Of a DNA stretch of 18,414 bases, positions 15,635 to 18,414 are shown piece after piece. A program made the translations under genes and the position numbers. The DNA comes from Hyphomicrobiales bacterium (lineage in GTDB: Bacteria > Pseudomonadota > Alphaproteobacteria > Rhizobiales > Kaistiaceae). Position 1 is the first letter of the stretch; the number at the start of each line of letters is the position of its first letter. The stretch covers positions 1-18,414 of the forward strand of contig JAFKJZ010000336.1 in NCBI GenBank assembly GCA_017305815.1, written 5' to 3'. The notes under the pieces were generated by a model, which searched no databases, was not told where the DNA came from, and saw only the letters and a list, made by a program, of their open reading frames with translations.

Positions 15635-16531
15635 TCAGGCTCCTTTGTTCCGCGCACGCTTCAGGGTGATGGCGACCAGGGTGAGGATGACGATGACCAT
15701 CACGTAGGGCAGCGTCTGCACCAGCTCGGCCGGCAGGCCACGCCCCTGCAGGCGGATCTGGATCGCGTCGAACAGGCCGAACAGCAGCGCGCCGAGCGCC
15801 GTCGGCCAGGGCCGGTTGCGGCCGAAATAGAAGGCGGCGAGCGCCAGGAAGCCGCGTCCGGCGGTGATGCCCTCGTTGAAGATGCCGACGACGCCGATGC
15901 AGAGATAGGCGCCGGCAAGTCCCGACATCGCGCCGGCGAAGACGGTGGAGGCGTCGCGCAGATTGAGCGGGTTGAGGCCGAGCGCGCGGGCCGCCTGCGG
16001 CGCCGCGCCGGCCGCCCGCAGGCGAAGGCCGAGGCGGGTCCGCGCCAGGAACCAGGCCGTCGCCGGCACCAGCAGCCAGGCGGCCCAGGTCAGCGGGTCG
16101 TGGTCGGAGAAGATCGCGCCCAGCACCGGGATGTCGGCGACGACGGGGATGTAGATGCGAGGCAGCATGGCGACGTCGGGCAGGCTGAGCGTGCCCGAGG
16201 TGCCGTACCAGCTCTTCAGGAAGAAGCGCACCAGCCCGGCGACGGCGATGTTGAAGCCGAGGCCGACGATGATCTCGTTCGCCTGCAACCGCGTGACGGT
16301 GAGCGACATCAAGAGGCCGAGCAGGCCGCCGACGAGGGCGGCGGCGACAAGCGCCGCCGGCCAGCTTCCCGTCTGCGAGGCGACCATGAGCCCGACCAGC
16401 GCGCCGGCCAGCATCATGGAATCGAGGCCGATATTGACGAGGCCGGCGACGCGATTGACCAGTCCGCCGAGGGCGGCGAGCAGGATCGGCGTCGTCATGA
16501 GGAACGCCGCATGGATGATGTTGTCGATCAT
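15635..16531 (-). CDS. Nucleoside-type ABC transporter permease (NupQ/RnsD-like)
   Basis: This 298-residue multi-pass membrane protein begins MIDNIIHAAFLMTTPILLAA. It has the block GLVNRVAGLVNIGLDSMMLAGAL typical of BMP-type nucleoside permeases (the usual NIGLEGMML, here with D for E), and later GLALGLNPL-like and GRGFLALAAFYFGR segments. The start at 16531 is a 4-nt ATGA overlap with the previous permease gene. The frame stays open far upstream of this point, but that part lies inside the neighbouring permease and is a shadow. The protein is short relative to its partner, as usual in these pairs, and probably forms a heterodimer with it. Substrates of the family are purine or pyrimidine nucleosides. 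Confidence 0.9.
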   Translation of the reverse strand: MIDNIIHAAFLMTTPILLAALGGLVNRVAGLVNIGLDSMMLAGALVGLMVASQTGSWPAALVAAALVGGLLGLLMSLTVTRLQANEIIVGLGFNIAVAGLVRFFLKSWYGTSGTLSLPDVAMLPRIYIPVVADIPVLGAIFSDHDPLTWAAWLLVPATAWFLARTRLGLRLRAAGAAPQAARALGLNPLNLRDASTVFAGAMSGLAGAYLCIGVVGIFNEGITAGRGFLALAAFYFGRNRPWPTALGALLFGLFDAIQIRLQGRGLPAELVQTLPYVMVIVILTLVAITLKRARNKGA

Positions 16532-17589
16532 TTGCCGCCCTGCCGCTGTTTCAGGAGCCAGCCGAAGCGGGCGACCGCGAAGATCATCACCGTTCCCTGC
16601 AGGATGTTGACGATCTCGATCGGCACGTCGCTGAAGAGCTGGATGGTGGCGCCGGACGTCGCCAGCGCGCCGAAGAGCAGCGCCGCCAGCAGGATGCCGA
16701 TCGCCGAGCCGCGACCGAGCAGCGCCACGGCGATTCCGGTGAAGCCGTAGCCGGGCGAGAAGCCGACGACGAAGCGGTTGACGGTGCCGAGCGCCTGGAT
16801 GCCGCCGGCGAGGCCGCCGATGGCGCCGGAGAGCAGCATCATCTTGATGATCAGCATCGGCACGTTGATGCCGGACGCGATGGCGAAGCGCGGATTGAGG
16901 CCGGCGAGCCGGGTCTCGAGCCCGAGCGCCGTGCCGCGGCCCCAGAGCCAGTAGAGCACGAGCAGCGCGATCGCGATCAGGAAGCCGGCATTCAGCGTCG
17001 AGGGCGGCATCAGGCGCGGCAGGCGCGCCGCCTCGACCACCATCGGCGTCGCCGAATTGGCCGAGCCCGGCGCCAGCAGCGGGCCGTTGACCAGCCAGGC
17101 GGTGAGGCTGACGGCGATGAAGTTCAGCATCAGCGTCGTCACGACCTCGTCGACGTCGAGCCGCGCCTTCAGGAGCGCCGGCACCAGCATCCAGAGCGTG
17201 CCGGCGATGACGGCGGCGCCGAGCGCGAAGGGCAGCAGCAGCGTGGCCGGCAGGCCGACAAAGGTGAAGCCGACATAGGCGGCGGCGAGGCCGCCGACGA
17301 GCACGCAGCCCTCGACGCCGACATTGAACACGCCGGAGCGGAACGCCACGGCGGTGGCGAGGCCGGTCAGGATCAGCGGCGTCGAGGCGGCGACCGTCGC
17401 GGCGATGCGCTTGACGCCGCCGAAGGATTCCTTGAGCAGCAGCCAATAGACTTCGAGCGGATTGTGGCCGGCGACGGCGAGCACGATGCCGGCGACGACG
17501 AGCGCCAGCACCAGCGGCGCGACTGCCAGCGCGACGTCGCGCCAGCCGATCGCCGGCGCCGTCCGGGCCGTGGAAGCAACGGCGCTCAT
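16528..17589 (-). CDS. Nucleoside-type ABC transporter permease (NupP/RnsC-like)
   Basis: This 353-residue multi-pass membrane protein includes NPLEVYWLLLKESFG near the N-terminus, then TPLILTGLATAVAFRSGVFNVGVEGCVLVGG and DEVVTTLMLNFIA. These are hallmark stretches of the BMP-type nucleoside/simple-sugar permease group. GFSPGYGFTGIAVALLGR near the C-terminus is also typical. It starts in an ATGA overlap with the ATPase stop (17586-17589) and ends in one with the next permease. The matching BmpA-like lipoprotein or periplasmic binding protein is not in the window. It should be encoded upstream, beyond the right edge. Confidence 0.92.
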   Translation of the reverse strand: MSAVASTARTAPAIGWRDVALAVAPLVLALVVAGIVLAVAGHNPLEVYWLLLKESFGGVKRIAATVAASTPLILTGLATAVAFRSGVFNVGVEGCVLVGGLAAAYVGFTFVGLPATLLLPFALGAAVIAGTLWMLVPALLKARLDVDEVVTTLMLNFIAVSLTAWLVNGPLLAPGSANSATPMVVEAARLPRLMPPSTLNAGFLIAIALLVLYWLWGRGTALGLETRLAGLNPRFAIASGINVPMLIIKMMLLSGAIGGLAGGIQALGTVNRFVVGFSPGYGFTGIAVALLGRGSAIGILLAALLFGALATSGATIQLFSDVPIEIVNILQGTVMIFAVARFGWLLKQRQGGK

Positions 17590-18414
17590 GCGGCGATCTC
17601 CGCGCGGGTTTCGCCCAGCATCATGCGACCGAGCTCCTCGACCTTGGCCGAGCCGCGCGACACCTCGCCGGTGACGCGGCCGTCATAGAGGACGACGATG
17701 CGGTCCGACAGCGCGATGAGTTCATCGAGTTCTTCCGAAATGACCAGCACCGCCCCGCCCGCCTCGCGGTAATCGAGCAGGCACTGGTGAATGAAGGCGA
17801 TGCCGCGAATGTCGACGCCGCGCGTCGGCTGGCAGGCAACGAGGAGCTTCGGGTCGCCGTCGAGCTCGCGCGCCATGGCGACGCGCTGCTGGTTGCCGCC
17901 CGAAAGGCTGGAGATCGGCAGCGCCGAGGAGGCGCGCTTGACCGAGAAGCGGTCGAGCAGCGTTTCGACATGGCGCCTGATGGCGCCCTTCTGCAGCACG
18001 CCGCCCTTGCAGAGCGCGGCCGCGCGATGCCGGCCGGCGATCAGGTTTTCCGAGATCGGCGCGGCGAGGCAGAGCCCCTCCGCCGCGCGGTCCGGGCTCA
18101 GATAGGAGAGGCCCCGTTCGCGCCGGTCACGCAGGCCGAGCCTGGTGACATCCTCGCCGTCGAGCCGGACCGAGCCGCGCTCGATCCGGCCGAGGCCGGT
18201 GACGGCGGCGATCAGCTCGTCCTGGCCGTTGCCGGCGACGCCGGCGATGCCGACGATCTCGCCGGCGCGGATATCGAGATCGAGTTCCTTCAGGCGCAGC
18301 ACGCCGCGCGCATCCTTGGCGGCGAGGCCGCGCAGCTCCAGTACGGTGCGTCCGACCGCGCTCGGCCGCGCGTTGGGACGGCTCAAAATCTCGCCGATCA
18401 TCATCTCGGCGAGG
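17586..18414 (-). CDS. ABC transporter ATP-binding protein, nucleoside-type (NupO/RnsB-like), N-terminal part cut off
   Basis: The visible 276 codons are the second half of a two-domain ATPase. The frame is open to the window edge and enters as LAEMMIGEIL, the usual linker ending domain 1, so the methionine at 18404 is not a real start. Domain 2 shows a degenerate Walker A region (GVAGNGQDEL), LSYLSPDR, signature LSGGNQQRVAMARE, QPTRGVD in the Walker B area and VISEELDELIALSDRI. About 230-250 residues, including the canonical Walker A of domain 1, should lie beyond the edge. It overlaps the first permease by 4 nt. It is the energy subunit of the operon B nucleoside importer. Confidence 0.92.
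   Translation of the reverse strand, partial: LAEMMIGEILSRPNARPSAVGRTVLELRGLAAKDARGVLRLKELDLDIRAGEIVGIAGVAGNGQDELIAAVTGLGRIERGSVRLDGEDVTRLGLRDRRERGLSYLSPDRAAEGLCLAAPISENLIAGRHRAAALCKGGVLQKGAIRRHVETLLDRFSVKRASSALPISSLSGGNQQRVAMARELDGDPKLLVACQPTRGVDIRGIAFIHQCLLDYREAGGAVLVISEELDELIALSDRIVVLYDGRVTGEVSRGSAKVEELGRMMLGETRAEIAA

Noticed and set aside
15635..17446. A 603-codon open frame suggesting a fused permease
   Set aside because: Only the part from 16531 downward is a permease. The upstream part is an out-of-frame reading of the neighbouring permease gene, and an ATGA overlap marks the true start.

Overview
The window is high-GC DNA, and nearly all of it codes on the minus strand. Gene content suggests an alphaproteobacterium of the Rhizobiales/Hyphomicrobiales type: ribose-type and BMP-type ABC importers, a LacI regulator inside a catabolic operon, and dense start/stop overlaps. 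This taxonomic call is inference from gene content and composition; no marker gene is present. The window holds two back-to-back catabolic import operons in the same direction, plus the start of an unrelated small acidic gene at the left edge. No tRNA, rRNA, insertion sequence or CRISPR array was seen.

Operon A (about 10926 down to 359) begins at a promoter with a perfect TTGACA -35 box. A double copy of the palindrome GAGAACGTTCTC lies where transcription should start. Gene order is: two-domain ABC ATPase, two RbsC-type permeases, a second copy of the palindrome, periplasmic substrate-binding protein, hairpin, HisD-like dehydrogenase, LacI-family repressor, unknown 192-residue protein, MBL-fold lactonase-like hydrolase, L-gulonate 3-dehydrogenase-like (lambda-crystallin family) dehydrogenase, and SDR oxidoreductase. 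The simplest reading is an importer for a sugar, polyol or sugar acid, followed by several oxidations and a lactone-opening step. The LacI protein would sense the substrate or an intermediate and repress from the palindromes. I cannot name the substrate, and the enzyme combination matches no textbook pathway I know.

Operon B (right edge down to 11186) is truncated at its start. Gene order is: C-terminal half of a two-domain ABC ATPase, two nucleoside-type (BMP/Nup-like) permeases, isochorismatase-like cysteine hydrolase, PfkB-family kinase, nucleoside phosphorylase, SIS-domain sugar-phosphate isomerase-like protein, and aldehyde dehydrogenase. Five of the seven junctions are 4-nt ATGA overlaps and the other two are gaps of 1 and 5 nt, so this is one tightly coupled transcript. 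It ends in a 12-bp hairpin just after the last stop. It reads as uptake of a nucleoside, phosphorolysis to base plus sugar-1-phosphate, then kinase, isomerase and aldehyde dehydrogenase steps on the sugar. The base may go to the cysteine hydrolase. This resembles the logic of pentose-bisphosphate nucleoside degradation but with different protein families, and it is the best candidate here for an undescribed pathway.

The only gap over 300 bases is 10844-11185. It holds the end hairpin of operon B and the promoter and operator of operon A. The long plus-strand open frames are shadows of the minus-strand genes.
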